Of a stretch of 64,000 nt of DNA, positions 1-9,371 are shown piece after piece. Position numbers and translations under genes: made by a program. Position 1 is the first letter of the stretch; the number at the start of each line of letters is the position of its first letter. This stretch comes from JBBSDP01 sp963754335 (GTDB lineage Bacteria > Planctomycetota > Phycisphaerae > Tepidisphaerales > Tepidisphaeraceae): contig CAVWFQ010000005.1 in the NCBI GenBank assembly GCA_963754335.1, positions 1,364,001-1,428,000 of the forward strand, in the 5' to 3' direction. The notes below the pieces were generated by a model that did not search any database, was not told where the DNA came from, and saw only the letters and a program-made list of their open reading frames with translations.

Positions 1-786
1 GGCCCGCCGCAGGCCGATTCCCACATACTTCCACAGAGCTGATTTGCTCTTGAAACGCCAGGGCGTGTCCAGGTAGCTGATCAGCGTGGCGGCGCGGATC
101 GGGCCATAGCCAGGCATCTCCGATACCCGTGTCATCACCTTGTGCCCGCGGACGATGCGACATACCTGGCTGTAGAGCGACTCCTCCTGCTCGACAGCGT
201 GGACAACGCCTTGGCGGAGGTCCTCCGCGAGCATCACAATTTCTTGCGGAACGGCGGCCTCCTCCAAGATCGACTTCAGCGATTTGTGGCCGTCGGCCTT
301 CATCAGACTCGAGCGATGCAGCATCACCCCCCAACGTTTGCCCAGCGACAGCAGACGGTTGCCTTCGCTGACGCGGTGCGCCACGCGGTCGTGGTACATC
401 CCGATGATCTGCTTGACGGAAACCCTTTCCACGCAATCGAGTTGGTGGACGGGCTTGAGGAATCCGCCGCGGTAAAGGTCGTTGAGCTTCTCGGCGTCGA
501 TCGGGTCGTCCTTGTCTCCGTCCTTGGCGATATGGGCGTTGCGACGCGGATCGCAAACGATCAATTCGTCTACGCACTGCTTGAGGTTGCGGTAGAGCCA
601 ACTGGCCATCGAGCTCTCCTCGAAACATAGACGTCGAGGGCGCGGGACCGATTCGATCATCTCACGCAGTTGCGGGATTCCAGTCGGTAAATGGACGCGC
701 CGCACCAGTTTGCCGCGAGCGGTTTTGATGCAAGCGTCAGTGGTTCGGCAATGCGTGTCCATCGTGATAAAATACTCCGTACGCAT
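1..786 (-). CDS. IS110-family transposase, C-terminus beyond window edge
   Basis: The reverse strand reads openly from an ATG at 786 to the left edge, giving 262 codons. The N-terminus holds the RuvC-like DEDD transposase core: MDTHCRTTDA near residue 9 supplies the first Asp, CFEESS near residue 52 fits the Glu region, and DKDDPIDAEKL near residue 90 gives the later Asp pair. The last part present, MPGYGPIRAATLIS, is the start of the Transposase_20 (helix-hairpin-helix) domain. Members are usually 320-400 residues, so roughly a quarter is missing. These enzymes move an insertion sequence through a DEDD/serine chemistry guided, in studied members, by a bridge RNA made from a non-coding end. 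The family call is secure from motifs; the group (IS110 or IS1111) cannot be told without the other end. Confidence 0.93.
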   Translation of the reverse strand, partial: MRTEYFITMDTHCRTTDACIKTARGKLVRRVHLPTGIPQLREMIESVPRPRRLCFEESSMASWLYRNLKQCVDELIVCDPRRNAHIAKDGDKDDPIDAEKLNDLYRGGFLKPVHQLDCVERVSVKQIIGMYHDRVAHRVSEGNRLLSLGKRWGVMLHRSSLMKADGHKSLKSILEEAAVPQEIVMLAEDLRQGVVHAVEQEESLYSQVCRIVRGHKVMTRVSEMPGYGPIRAATLISYLDTPWRFKSKSALWKYVGIGLRRA

Positions 787-856
787 GGGCTTCTCCTTTC
801 GTCATGGGTTGGCTGCGTCGGCAAAACACAGCTTACCGCGGCGGCTGGAGAAGCCC
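787..856 (-). promoter_or_regulatory. Hairpin covering the transposase ribosome binding site
   Basis: Immediately before the transposase ATG, the sequence GGGCTTCTCC (787-796) is matched exactly by GGAGAAGCCC (847-856), a 10-base stem with a 50-base loop. In the transposase mRNA the arm next to the start codon contains the Shine-Dalgarno AGGAG, so folding would hide it. The same stretch is where IS110-group elements encode their bridge RNA, so the hairpin could instead be part of that RNA. Confidence 0.5.
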
Positions 857-874
857 CTCTGCTTCCTACATCTT

Positions 875-958
875 CACGGATTTCACGGATATAGAAAGGA
901 AGATGAGAGCGTGCATACGCCTATCCCTCCCATCCGTGATATCCGTGCCCATCCGTGG
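875..958. repeat. CACGGAT inverted repeat
   Basis: Repeated CACGGAT units (875-891) face ATCCGTG units (931-958) as an imperfect inverted repeat. It lies between the insertion sequence and the M48 gene and has no reading frame of note. It probably marks the chromosomal side of the IS110 left end, although the exact element boundary is not visible. Confidence 0.55.
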
Positions 959-1033
959 TTTAACTCTTAATTGGTTGCGGCCGCCGGCTGCGCTGGGATC
1001 TCTGCGTCTCCGCAGTGAGCATTCAGGGGACAT

Positions 1034-2608
1034 TCACGGAGTGATGACGAAAAGAAGAATCGAAAGAGCCAGTGCGGCCAGGATCGATCCGTATAGCCCC
1101 AGCATCCAGCGGTCGAATCGGGCGGTTCGATCCGGATCGGCGCTGAGCAGATGGAGATACTGCATCCGCTTGGCGATGCTTCCGTGGCACCAACTGCGCG
1201 CCGCCACCGGAATGTTGTTGACGTTGGCGACCCGCCTGAGCGCGGATGCAAAGAGGTTGGCGCCGTAATGCCCGACGAAGGATGGGCCGGTATTCTCCGA
1301 GAGAAGGGATGAATCGCGAAGGCGCAAGCGACTATCCGGCGTCATGGCGTCAGAAATAGTGACCGCCGGTCCGTCGCTTGCGCCTTCGCGATTGCCTTCG
1401 CATTGAAGTATCGAACCGACGGGACTCATTTCCGTCTTGTCGAAGACCGCGATCTTGATCGGTGGATTCATCTGAATAGTGCGGGCGCCGTAGACATCGG
1501 CCTGCCGTTCGAAACGCCGGCTGATAAATCCGAACAGCAGCATGAATGTCGCGACCCAGATTCCAAAGCAAATGATCGTCTGAGCATTGGCGCTCAGGTG
1601 TGCCACGTCGTCGGCGAGCCATCTTCCCGGGCCGGCGTTGAGCAGTGTGAGCACCAGGATGAAGATCACATACCATGCCATGTGCCGGTGAACGATATGC
1701 CCCATTTCGTGGGCAAAAACCGCCTCGATCTCCTCATCGGGCATGCGCTCCAGGAGCAGATCCGAAAGAAGGATGTATCGAAACCTCGGAACAAATCCCA
1801 TGACGGCGGCGTTCCCCATGTTGTGATCGGTCTTCCAGAGCAGCACGTCGCGATAGCGCACGCCGGACCGGCGGCAGAGCGCGTCCAGCCGCCGGCGCAA
1901 CGCCGAATCGGGCAGCGGCTCGGTACGAAGCACCCGGCGAATGATCTCCGGAGCAAAGAAGAAGACGACTCCGGCCGGCCCCACCCAGCCGAGAACGTCG
2001 GTCCAGTCCGCGTATTGCTGCAGATGAAATTGCCTCGTCGCCAGTTGCGTCAGATCGTGACCTAAAACGATCAGCAGCAGCGGAACGCCCATGAACAGGA
2101 ATTGCAGCCGGATGTTGCTTAAGAGATATCGCTCCAGACGCGGCGGCGCGTGGTGAGGCAGGCCGGCGTCGAGAAGTGAAAGAATATTCTGCTCGCGCAA
2201 TGCCTGATCGGCGGGAAATTGCGACCACCAGAGCCCCGCCCAGGCGAGCAGGGCCGGCGATGTTCCGAGGATCACGCCGGGCACGCTCACGATCGGGACG
2301 TGGCCCCCCAGCAATCGATCGACCACCCAGCGCCAGCCGAGCATCAGGATTCCGATGCCAAACCAGGCGGGGATGAGGATCCGGGCCGCATCCATGGCAA
2401 AGTGAAACCGCCTCAGATTTCGGTCGAAGTTATCGGCGGTGACGTGCCGCGCCAGGATTCGCGCGTACAAGCCCATCAACAGGACAAGCAACGCATAAAA
2501 CGCGAAAAACGCGGGGATCGCCATCGAAGAGGTCGGCGGAACCGGTGCGGAGGAGGGGTCCCAGGCCAGCCAGATCAGGAAAATGATCAGGATTAAAATG
2601 CGCGACAC
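1034..2608 (-). CDS. M48-family membrane zinc metallopeptidase
   Basis: A 524-residue membrane protein with the zinc protease motif HEMGH at residues 300-304 and the third-ligand motif FERQAD at about 366-371 (Glu367). This is the arrangement of M48 peptidases such as HtpX and Ste24. Hydrophobic segments lie at about 3-17, 28-48, 75-95, 108-128, 165-185 and near 335-355, and a final helix closes the protein at about 500-522, so the active site should face the cytoplasm or membrane. Translation probably starts at a GTG (2608) with GGGAG upstream. A 21-base-arm inverted repeat is inserted in frame after the third ligand (residues 406-433) and codes for an Arg/Ser/Asp-rich stretch unlike the rest. 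Substrate unknown; membrane protein quality control is the usual family role. Confidence 0.88.
   Translation of the reverse strand: MSRILILIIFLIWLAWDPSSAPVPPTSSMAIPAFFAFYALLVLLMGLYARILARHVTADNFDRNLRRFHFAMDAARILIPAWFGIGILMLGWRWVVDRLLGGHVPIVSVPGVILGTSPALLAWAGLWWSQFPADQALREQNILSLLDAGLPHHAPPRLERYLLSNIRLQFLFMGVPLLLIVLGHDLTQLATRQFHLQQYADWTDVLGWVGPAGVVFFFAPEIIRRVLRTEPLPDSALRRRLDALCRRSGVRYRDVLLWKTDHNMGNAAVMGFVPRFRYILLSDLLLERMPDEEIEAVFAHEMGHIVHRHMAWYVIFILVLTLLNAGPGRWLADDVAHLSANAQTIICFGIWVATFMLLFGFISRRFERQADVYGARTIQMNPPIKIAVFDKTEMSPVGSILQCEGNREGASDGPAVTISDAMTPDSRLRLRDSSLLSENTGPSFVGHYGANLFASALRRVANVNNIPVAARSWCHGSIAKRMQYLHLLSADPDRTARFDRWMLGLYGSILAALALSILLFVITP
1312..1393. repeat. Palindromic repeat inside the M48 gene
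   Basis: A perfect 21-base inverted repeat: 1312-1332 begins AATCGCGAAGGCGCAAGCGA and 1373-1393 is its exact reverse complement, with a 40-base centre that itself has a CCGGC/GCCGG pair. The arms resemble the CGCGAAGCCGCAAGCGGC arms of the intergenic repeats at 19640 and 28682, so this looks like a mobile palindrome that entered a coding sequence without closing the frame. Confidence 0.8.
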
Positions 2609-2984
2609 GAGAAATTCATCTCCCTAGAAATTCAGGATTCACCGCGGTCAACGACCCTGAGGCTCTCGAAGGGAGACACCCAGACCACAGAGAACAACCT
2701 TACTGTATGCGCAGATCACCATCCGGGTTTTCTGTTTTTCGTCTTTCTCGCCGTGACCTCTGTGCCACAATCCCTTCGTTTCATCGTGGCTTGGGAAGAT
2801 TTTTCGCCACAGATTAAAGACAGATGGACACAGATCAATGCAAGAGTTCGCACGAACCGCGATCGCTGCGCTGGGTTCATCTGATTGTTTATCTGTGGCG
2901 ACAAGTCTGCGCCTTTTCTTCCATTTGATTGCGGCCACCGGCAGCGTTGGGGATTCCGTATCTCCTCGGTAAATCATTCGGAAT
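2609..2984. other. Intergenic stretch with degenerate repeats
   Basis: No convincing gene. It contains fragments of the kind CACAGATTAAAGACAGATGG and CTCTGTGCC, which look like worn intergenic repeat units. Short open frames here have no start signal, no known domain and biased composition. Confidence 0.5.
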
Positions 2985-3707
2985 TTAGCGGCTTGAAAAT
3001 CGGATCCAATCTACCGTATCGATCGCGGCAATGATTCCCGGCGGCAGCCGCGCTCCGGTCATCTTCTCTTGCGGCACCACGCAGAGGACCGGCGCCCTCC
3101 CCCATTTCTCGATCGCGCGAAGATTGGTTTCCTCGGCGATGCTGGCGCTCTCCGCCGGGTAACGGTTGATCACCACGCCGGCCACCGGCACCTTCAGGCG
3201 TCGAAGGGCGTCGATCGTGAGCAGCGTGTGATTGATCGTGCCCAGGCCGGCCCGCGCCACGATCACCGCGGGAAGATTGAGCCAGACCGCAAAGTCCGCC
3301 AAAGTGTGTTTGGCGTCGAGCGGGACCATGAGGCCACCCACGCCTTCGACAACGATGACGTCGCTGGATCGGGCAATCGCCGAGAGCGACCGGTCGATCG
3401 ATTCCCAATCGAGCGGACGCCCGGCTCGCTCGGCGGCCACCGCCGGCGCCAGCGGCTCGGCGTAACACTGCGGACAGATCACGTCCAGCGGAAAACGCGC
3501 ATCGGCGCAATGGGCCAGAAATTCGGCGTCTTCGCTGACGAGTCCCTCGCGACGCCGAACGCATCCTGTCGCGACCGGTTTGAAGACGCCGACTCGGAGA
3601 CGCTGGCGACGAAACCAATCCCCGATCGCGCCGGCGATGACGGTCTTGCCGACCTCGGTATCGGTGCCGGTAACGAACAGGCCGGGGATGGAGATCTTGG
3701 TGAGCAT
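2985..3707 (-). CDS. bioD: Dethiobiotin synthetase
   Basis: A 240-residue cytoplasmic enzyme, the normal length for BioD. It closes the ureido ring of biotin: 7,8-diaminopelargonate plus CO2 and ATP gives dethiobiotin. The P-loop GTDTEVGKT lies at about 13-21, the catalytic FKPVATG at about 43-49, the Mg-binding VVEGVGGLMVPL at about 119-130, and the adenine-side VINRYP near 183. The ATG at 3707 places the P-loop correctly. It lies downstream of bioA on the same strand, as expected for a biotin gene pair, although the 230 bases between them are filled with repeats, so joint transcription is uncertain. Confidence 0.95.
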   Translation of the reverse strand: MLTKISIPGLFVTGTDTEVGKTVIAGAIGDWFRRQRLRVGVFKPVATGCVRRREGLVSEDAEFLAHCADARFPLDVICPQCYAEPLAPAVAAERAGRPLDWESIDRSLSAIARSSDVIVVEGVGGLMVPLDAKHTLADFAVWLNLPAVIVARAGLGTINHTLLTIDALRRLKVPVAGVVINRYPAESASIAEETNLRAIEKWGRAPVLCVVPQEKMTGARLPPGIIAAIDTVDWIRFSSR

Positions 3708-3716
3708 CTTTTCGGG

Positions 3717-3905
3717 CTCGTAGTGCGGGCTTTAGCCCGTATCTTCGAAAACGGATACGGCCTCAAGGGTGCGTGACAGATTCGGCGGTCCAAAAAGTCT
3801 CCCCCTCTCCCGGTACTCCGGGAGAGGGCGCGGGGTGAGGGGCTTCAACGCGCGATATGTAAGACCCTCACCCCCGCCCTCTCCCAGAGCACTGGGAGAG
3901 GGAGA
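3717..3905. repeat. Intergenic palindromes between bioD and bioA
   Basis: Three units are visible: GTAGTGCGGGCTTTAGCCCG (about 3721-3740), a hairpin built on CCCTCTCCCGGTACTCCGGGAGAGGG (within 3799-3830), and a near copy built on CCCTCTCCC...GGGAGAGGG at 3877-3903. The last two are inverted relative to one another through GGGGTGAGGG and CCCTCACCCC. The first unit recurs in part at 12541. Confidence 0.75.
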
Positions 3906-3941
3906 AGGAACTTGCCCGCCGATTCTGTCACGTACCCCGGC

Positions 3942-5307
3942 CTAATGGCCGCACTCCGAACGAAGATTCCCAACCTCTTCCTGAATCGCGTTTACGATGC
4001 GTTTAAGGTCTTCAACACCCATCGCCAGCGGCGGAATCAGGACGATCACATCGCCGAGCGGGCGGAGGATGACGCCGTGGGGTCGGATGCGCCGGCAGAT
4101 TTCGCTTCCGATTCGCTTTCTGGGATCGAAAGGCTCCCGGGTCGTTACGTCGGAAACCAGCTCGATGCCGACCATGACGCCTTTCTGTCGGACATCGCCG
4201 ACGTGAGGAAGCGATTTGAGCGGTTCCAGCAGGTCGCGCAGCACTTTTGACTTACGCGACACTTCGCCGAGAAGATCATTTTTTTCAAATAAATCCAGCG
4301 ACGCGAGTGCGGCCGCGCAGGCCAGTGGGTTGCCCGTGTAAGTATGCCCGTGAAAGAAAGTCTTCCCTTCCCACGGCTCCCCCAGAAACGCATCGAAAAT
4401 TTCCTGCGAAGCAAAGGTGGCCGCCAGGGGGAGATATCCGCCGGTGATTCCCTTGGCCACGCACAACAAATCGGGCAGAACGCCTTCGTGCTGGCAGGCA
4501 AACATTTTTCCCGTCCGCCCGAACCCGGTGGCGACTTCATCGGCGATCAGCAGCACTTCGTGCTCGTTGGCCAGCCGTCGAACTTCTCGCAAAAACCCAT
4601 CCGGATGAACGATCATTCCGCCGGCTCCCTGCACGATCGGCTCGATGCAGATTGCGGCGATGCGATCCCCGTGTTCTTCCAGAATCCTTGCCAGAGCATC
4701 GACGGCATTTCGTTTCACGGCATCCGGATCGTCCGGCGTATCGCTGCGATACACAAACGGCGACGGGCGAAGTGCGCGTTGAAAAGCATCGGAAAATGCG
4801 GCGCATGAAACGCCGGCATTCGTCCGATCGACATGGCGCCGACGGTATCGCCGTGATATGCCTCTGCAAATCCGACGAATTGATTTTTCTCCGGCCGACC
4901 GCGGTTGTACCAGTATTGGGCGGCGATCTTGAACGCGACTTCCGTCGCCGTTGCGCCGCTGTCGCTGTAAAAGACTTTCTTCAGCGAGGATGGCACGATT
5001 TCGATCAATCGTTCTGCGAGCAACACCGCAGGTTCGCTCGATAGGCCGAGCATCGTGCTGTGGGCGACGCGATCGAGCTTGCGCGGATCGCCGCGTCGAT
5101 TTCGGGCACGCGATGCCCATGCACGTTGCACCAGAGGCTGGAGACGCCGTCGAGATATCGATTCCCGTCGCTGTCGATCAGGTACATCCCCTCGCGCGTC
5201 CGAAATGACCAGCGGATCATCGGCGAGCCATTGCCGCATGTGCGTAAAGGGTGCCAGACATAGCGCCGGTCCAGGTCGCGGAGATGATCGGTATCGGGAC
5301 AATTCAT
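3942..5307 (-). CDS. bioA: Adenosylmethionine-8-amino-7-oxononanoate aminotransferase, broken by four shifts
   Basis: The gene encodes the class III PLP aminotransferase of biotin synthesis, which moves the amino group of SAM to 7-keto-8-aminopelargonate. It starts MNCPDTDHLRDLD at 5307. The family order is complete but alternates between frames: YVWHP, then FTHMRQWLADDPLV (shift near 5250), then EGMYLIDSDGNRYLDG (near 5190), then KLDRVAHSTMLG through AYHGDTVGAMS (near 5085), then SPFVYRSD to the end (near 4770). PLP features are intact: SGATATEV, the acidic LLIADEVATGFGRTG, and the Schiff-base lysine in VAKGITGGYLPL. With all motifs retained, consensus errors are likelier than decay, but a true pseudogene cannot be excluded. 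Confidence 0.85.
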
Positions 5308-5396
5308 TTGTCGGAATCAATCTGCTCAAAAGCGCCGATGACGGCTCAGGTTTTATAGGCTTTGGTGTAACAACAACCCTGGAGACGTGAACACGG

Positions 5397-5491
5397 TAGC
5401 GAGCCGCGACCGTAAGGGAGCGAAGTAGTCGTATACGTTCGAACTTCAGCGATTTGCTCAGTTCTCGCTCCCTGACGGTCGCGGCTCGCTA
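5397..5491. repeat. TAGCGAGCCGCGACCGT inverted repeat, copy 1
   Basis: Arms of about 27 bases: 5397-5424 (starts TAGCGAGCCGCGACCGTAAG) and 5462-5491 (ends ACGGTCGCGGCTCGCTA), separated by about 38 bases. The second copy is at 9372-9465. One arm reads CGTAAGGG and the other CCCTGACGG; copy 2 has these swapped, so the copies lie in opposite orientation. Confidence 0.85.
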
Positions 5492-5587
5492 AGCACATTC
5501 TCCGGCCCGAAGAGGTATAAGGATGGAAGTCCATTGACCTGTGGCCATGATCGTTGTTCGCCAGCATTGAGTTTTTCCAGGGCAAGC

Positions 5588-6383
5588 TCAATTCCGCTCC
5601 AGCCGCACTTCGTCCCCGACGCGCAGGCGGAGCTTTTCGGCGGCGGATCCGTCGCGAATTGCGATCTCCAGCAATCCGCTGCTGCCGATGAGAGCGATCG
5701 GTTTTCCCGGAGCGACGTCCCAATAGGTGCGGCGAAGTTTTCCGATCGTCCGCCCGCGTACCTTGAAGATGCCTCCCTTGCGCTGCTCGATGACCGAGCG
5801 ATCCATGTTCGTCGTCGCGTTGCCGAAATGATCCAGATGCAGGACGGTCGCGCGAGTGGAGGCCGGCTCCGCCGGGGCAATCGTCAGAAGCACCGGATCA
5901 TCGATCGGCCGGCTGATGGTGCCAAGGCGCTGGCCGCACGCGAGCATCGCGATGGCCGGAGCCATCACATCCCGGCCGTGAAACGTATCGCTGCTGGATG
6001 GAGGTCGCCAGGTGAGCTCGTGGGCGCTGCCCGGCCCCAGCCTCCGCCAGGCCCAGGTGATCAGCCCGTTGTCGGGGCAAATGATGGTTTGCTCCTTGAG
6101 CTTCACGACGAGAATGCGACGGCCCGATCCAACACCCGGATCGACCACCGCCAGATGAAATGATCCCGGCAGGGAATCCATCAATGGCCCGCTCGAGCGT
6201 GATTGCGCCGCAGAGAATGTCCTGTGGCGGAACCTGATGCGTGATATCGACCAGCCGGACGTTGGGGCAGGTGCGAATGATCGCGGCTTTCATTGTCGCC
6301 ACGTAAGCGTCGCGCGTGCCGAAGTCACTGGTCAGCGTGACGATCGGTCGAAGGGCTGCGGAGGCGGCGGGAAGTCGGGCCAT
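5588..6383 (-). CDS. SAM hydrolase (SAM hydroxide adenosyltransferase family), one frameshift
   Basis: Proteins of this DUF62 family split S-adenosylmethionine to adenosine and methionine using water, and are related to the fluorinase and chlorinase. The start MARLPAASAALRP at 6383 leads into LTSDFGTRDAYVATMK (about residue 16). Family motifs follow: VDITHQVPPQDI, VVDPGVGS, CPDNGLI and HGRDVMAPA, then LDHFGNATTNM in the C-terminal domain. Near 6190 one extra G after the codon CCT breaks the frame; removing it restores the conserved PPGSFHLAVVDPGVG. The total would be about 265 residues, normal for the family. It sits divergently from pcm, another SAM-linked enzyme; a shared role in SAM turnover is only an inference. 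Confidence 0.88.
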
Positions 6384-6469
6384 GCCGCGTCAAGAATAGA
6401 GATCGGCGGGGCGGAAGGTCAATGATTCAGGCAATACACAGCTTGCAATCGACCGTACAATAGGAACAG

Positions 6470-7126
6470 ATGAACGAAGTCACTGAACTATCGCCGCAGG
6501 AACGGATGATCCGCCAGCAGCTCGTTGATAAAGGCATCCGCGACGAGCGGGTATTGTCGGCGATGCGCTCGATTCCCCGCGAATTGTTTTTTCCTGACTC
6601 AGATCGACGCAATGCTTACGCAGACCGAGCGTCGCCGATCGGTCACGGGCAAACGATCTCCCAGCCCTACATGGTCGCGTTGATGACGGAGCGGCTGAAT
6701 GTTCAGCCACACCATCGGGTTCTGGAGATCGGCACCGGCAGCGGATACCAGTCGGCGATTCTGGCGCGGTTGGCCGGCGAGGTATACACCGTCGAACGCG
6801 TCAAGCCATTGCTCGACTCTGCCTTCGATCGATTGCTCGGCATGGGCATTCGTAACGTTCATTATCGTTTCGGCGACGGAACGGCCGGTTGGCCGGAAGA
6901 AGCGCCGTTCGATCGCATTCTCATTACCGCCGGCGCGCCCGATGTGCCCAGAAAACTTCTGCTCAGCCAGTTGAAAGAAGGAGGGATCGCGGTGCTGCCC
7001 GTCGGTCCTCACGAGGAGCAGATGCTGCTCGAAATCCGCCGAGTCGGTGATCAACTCAAGTCTACCGATATCTGCTCCTGCGTGTTTGTAAAACTCATTG
7101 GGCAGGAGGGATGGGGGGAGAAGTGA
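6470..7126 (+). CDS. pcm: Protein-L-isoaspartate O-methyltransferase
   Basis: A 218-residue cytoplasmic methyltransferase that methylates L-isoaspartyl residues with SAM, starting repair of aged proteins. Substrate-side motif ASPIGHGQTISQP is at about residues 54-66, SAM motif I VLEIGTGSGYQS at about 84-95, motif II DRILITAGAP near 147-156, and LLSQLKEGGIAVLPVG near 163-178. The ATG at 6470 gives the usual N-terminus with RQQLVDKGI. Its TGA overlaps a GTG (7123) that is the most likely start of recG, so the two genes appear translationally coupled. Confidence 0.95.
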   Translation: MNEVTELSPQERMIRQQLVDKGIRDERVLSAMRSIPRELFFPDSDRRNAYADRASPIGHGQTISQPYMVALMTERLNVQPHHRVLEIGTGSGYQSAILARLAGEVYTVERVKPLLDSAFDRLLGMGIRNVHYRFGDGTAGWPEEAPFDRILITAGAPDVPRKLLLSQLKEGGIAVLPVGPHEEQMLLEIRRVGDQLKSTDICSCVFVKLIGQEGWGEK

Positions 7127-9291
7127 AATCAACTGACGTGGGGACGCGGAAGAGCGTTGACGCGGAGACGCCGAGACGCGGGGACGCGGAGAATTCCGAG
7201 TCCCCTCGCGTAGCGGCCAGCCCGCAGGGCCGCCTCTCCATTTCAATTGATTATCTCGAAGGAATCGGTCCCACGCGCGCCACGAAATTTCCATGCGCTG
7301 GGACTGAAGACAATCGGCGACCTGCTCGAATACTTCCCGCGCACCTATCAATTCGAATCCTCCGAAAAAGCGATCGGCCAGCTTGTCCCAGAGCAAATCC
7401 AGACCGTGCGGGGAACCGTCGTGGCGGTGGACTATATTCCCAGCCGCCCGCGGCCGCGATTTGAGGCGACACTCGAGGACGGAAATGAGAAGCTGAGCCT
7501 CATCTGGTTTCATGGCGCGTACCTGCGCGGGAAGATTCATCCCGGCATGTTCCTGCGCGTACAGGGGAAAGTGCGATTTTTCAGGGGCATTCCAACGATG
7601 ACGCAGGCGAAGTGGGCCGTCATCGATGAGGCTGCCGAGCGGATCGCCGACTCGCATTTCCGGCCAATTTATCCGGCGTCGTTGCGGCTTCATTCCAATG
7701 TCATCGCGCAAACGATCGCGGAAAATCTCGAATCGGTGCTTCCGGAAGTGCATGAATGGTTCGACGAAGCGTTGGTCACAAGACGCCGATTGGTTCCAAG
7801 GCGCGAGGCCTATCGTGCGATTCACACGCCTCGCGATATGACCGAGGCGATGGCGGCGCGACGACGGATCATTTACGACGAGTTGATGCTGATGCAGCTC
7901 GGGCTCGGAATCGGCAAACGCCTGCGCGACGGTCGGCTCACTGCGCCGGTCATGCGACTCGACAAGCTGCTCGATGAGCGCATCCGCCGCCGGTTTCCCT
8001 TTCCGTTGACCGTTTCCCAGCAAAACGCGATCTGGGAAATCGCCCGCGATCTGCAAAGCGGCCAGCCGATGAACCGTCTTCTGCAGGGGGATGTCGGAAG
8101 CGGCAAGACCGTTGTGGCGCTCTACGCGATGCTGATCGGCGTGGCCAATCGATTGCAGTCGGCCCTGCTGGCGCCGACGGAAGTGCTCGCCGAGCAGCAT
8201 TATCTCACGCTCACCCATCTGCTTCGGAATTCGAAGGTTTCCGTGGGCCTCTATACCGGCCGAACCAAACGTTCGGCCCGAACCACGGCGCTGCGCGATC
8301 TGGCGGAAGGAAAGATTCATCTGGCGGTCGGAACGCAGGCGCTGATTCAGCAGGATATCGAATTCGCCAACCTCGGACTGGTTGTCGTGGATGAACAGCA
8401 CAAGCTCGGCGTGCGACAGCGGGCCGTGCTGAAGGGCAAAGGCCATTCGCCGCATTATCTGGTGATGACGGCGACGCCGATTCCCCGGACGCTCGCTTTG
8501 TCATTCTTCGCCGATTTCGATGTGACGACGATCAAGGAGCTTCCGCCCGGCAGACAACCGATCGCCACGCAATGGCTGCGCCCGAGTCAGGCCGGCGAAG
8601 CGTATTCATTCATCCGAGGCCAGGTCAGCGAAGGGCGGCAGGTTTACATCGTCGTGCCGCAGATCGACGACAACGGGCTCGATGACGCCAAATCCGTGAC
8701 GCAGGAATCAAAGAGGCTGAGTGAGGGTCCTCTGGCGGGATTGCGCCTGGTGAGCTGCACGGCCAGATGTCCGCAGACGAAAAGCAGTCCGCAATGGCCG
8801 CTTTTCGCGATCGCGCCGCCGATGTGCTGGTGACGACGACGGTGATCGAAGTGGGCATCGATGTGCCCAACGCCACCGTCATCCTGATCGACAACGCCGA
8901 GCGATTCGGCCTCTCGCAGCTCCATCAGCTTCGCGGCCGCGTCGGCCGCGGCGAACATGCGTCCCATTGCCTGCTTCTGTCGGATGCATCGGCCGAAACA
9001 ACCGCCGCCCGCCTGCGGACGATGACCCAAACCAGCGACGGATTCGAGATCGCCGAGATGGACCTGAAACTGCGCGGCCCCGGCGAGTTTTTCGGCACCC
9101 GCCAGCATGGGTTGCCGGAATTTAAGCTCGCCGATCTCACCAGTGAATTAGTGCTGTTACAGCAGGCACGCGAGGATGCCCTTCAGATTCTTGACGAAGA
9201 CCCCAGGTTGACCGCCCCGGCACATCGCCATCTGCGGACAGCCCTGGCCCGACAGCTTGGGGAAACGCTGACCTTGGCGCAGATTGGATGA
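7123..9291 (+). CDS. recG: ATP-dependent DNA helicase RecG, two frameshifts
   Basis: RecG remodels stalled replication forks and branched DNA. The best start is the GTG at 7123, overlapping the pcm stop; the first 40 codons then run through a CGCGGAGAC-type repeat before the conserved SIDYLEGIGPTRATKF. Near 7290 one surplus C shifts the frame, after which HALGLKTIGDLLEYFP, the wedge domain and the helicase core follow: Walker A GDVGSGKTVVA, the DEQH-type box VVDEQHKLGVRQR, and MTATPIPRTLAL. Near 8745 a second shift, one base short, separates AGLRL from ELHGQMSADEK; the rest holds the last helicase motifs (TTVIEVGIDVPNA, QLRGRVGRG) and the TRQHGLPEFKLADL tail. Restored length is about 720 residues. 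All motifs are intact, so the breaks look like consensus errors. Confidence 0.92.
7137..7230. repeat. CGCGGAGAC-type repeat at the start of recG
   Basis: Direct units such as GACGCGGAGACGCCGAGACG and GGGGACGCGGAG make a low-complexity stretch. The same units, with an inverted half, form the insert at 34779-34925. Here only the forward half is present, and it codes in frame for Asp/Arg/Glu-rich residues ahead of the conserved RecG start. Confidence 0.7.
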
Positions 9292-9371
9292 TGGGGTCCG
9301 AAGACGGGCGGTGACGCCTCAAGTTGTTGCACATGTCGGGTGTGTCAAAAACCATCGAATCGATGGGACCT

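Noticed and set aside
2648..2977. 109-codon reverse frame in the gap before bioD
   Set aside because: Made of repeat fragments, no start signal, no known fold.
3799..3903. Possible CRISPR-like repeats between bioD and bioA
   Set aside because: Only two inverted hairpin units with no regular spacers and no cas genes.
6599..8455. 618-codon open frame on the reverse strand
   Set aside because: It is antisense to pcm and recG, which have full motifs; its composition is that of a high-GC shadow frame.
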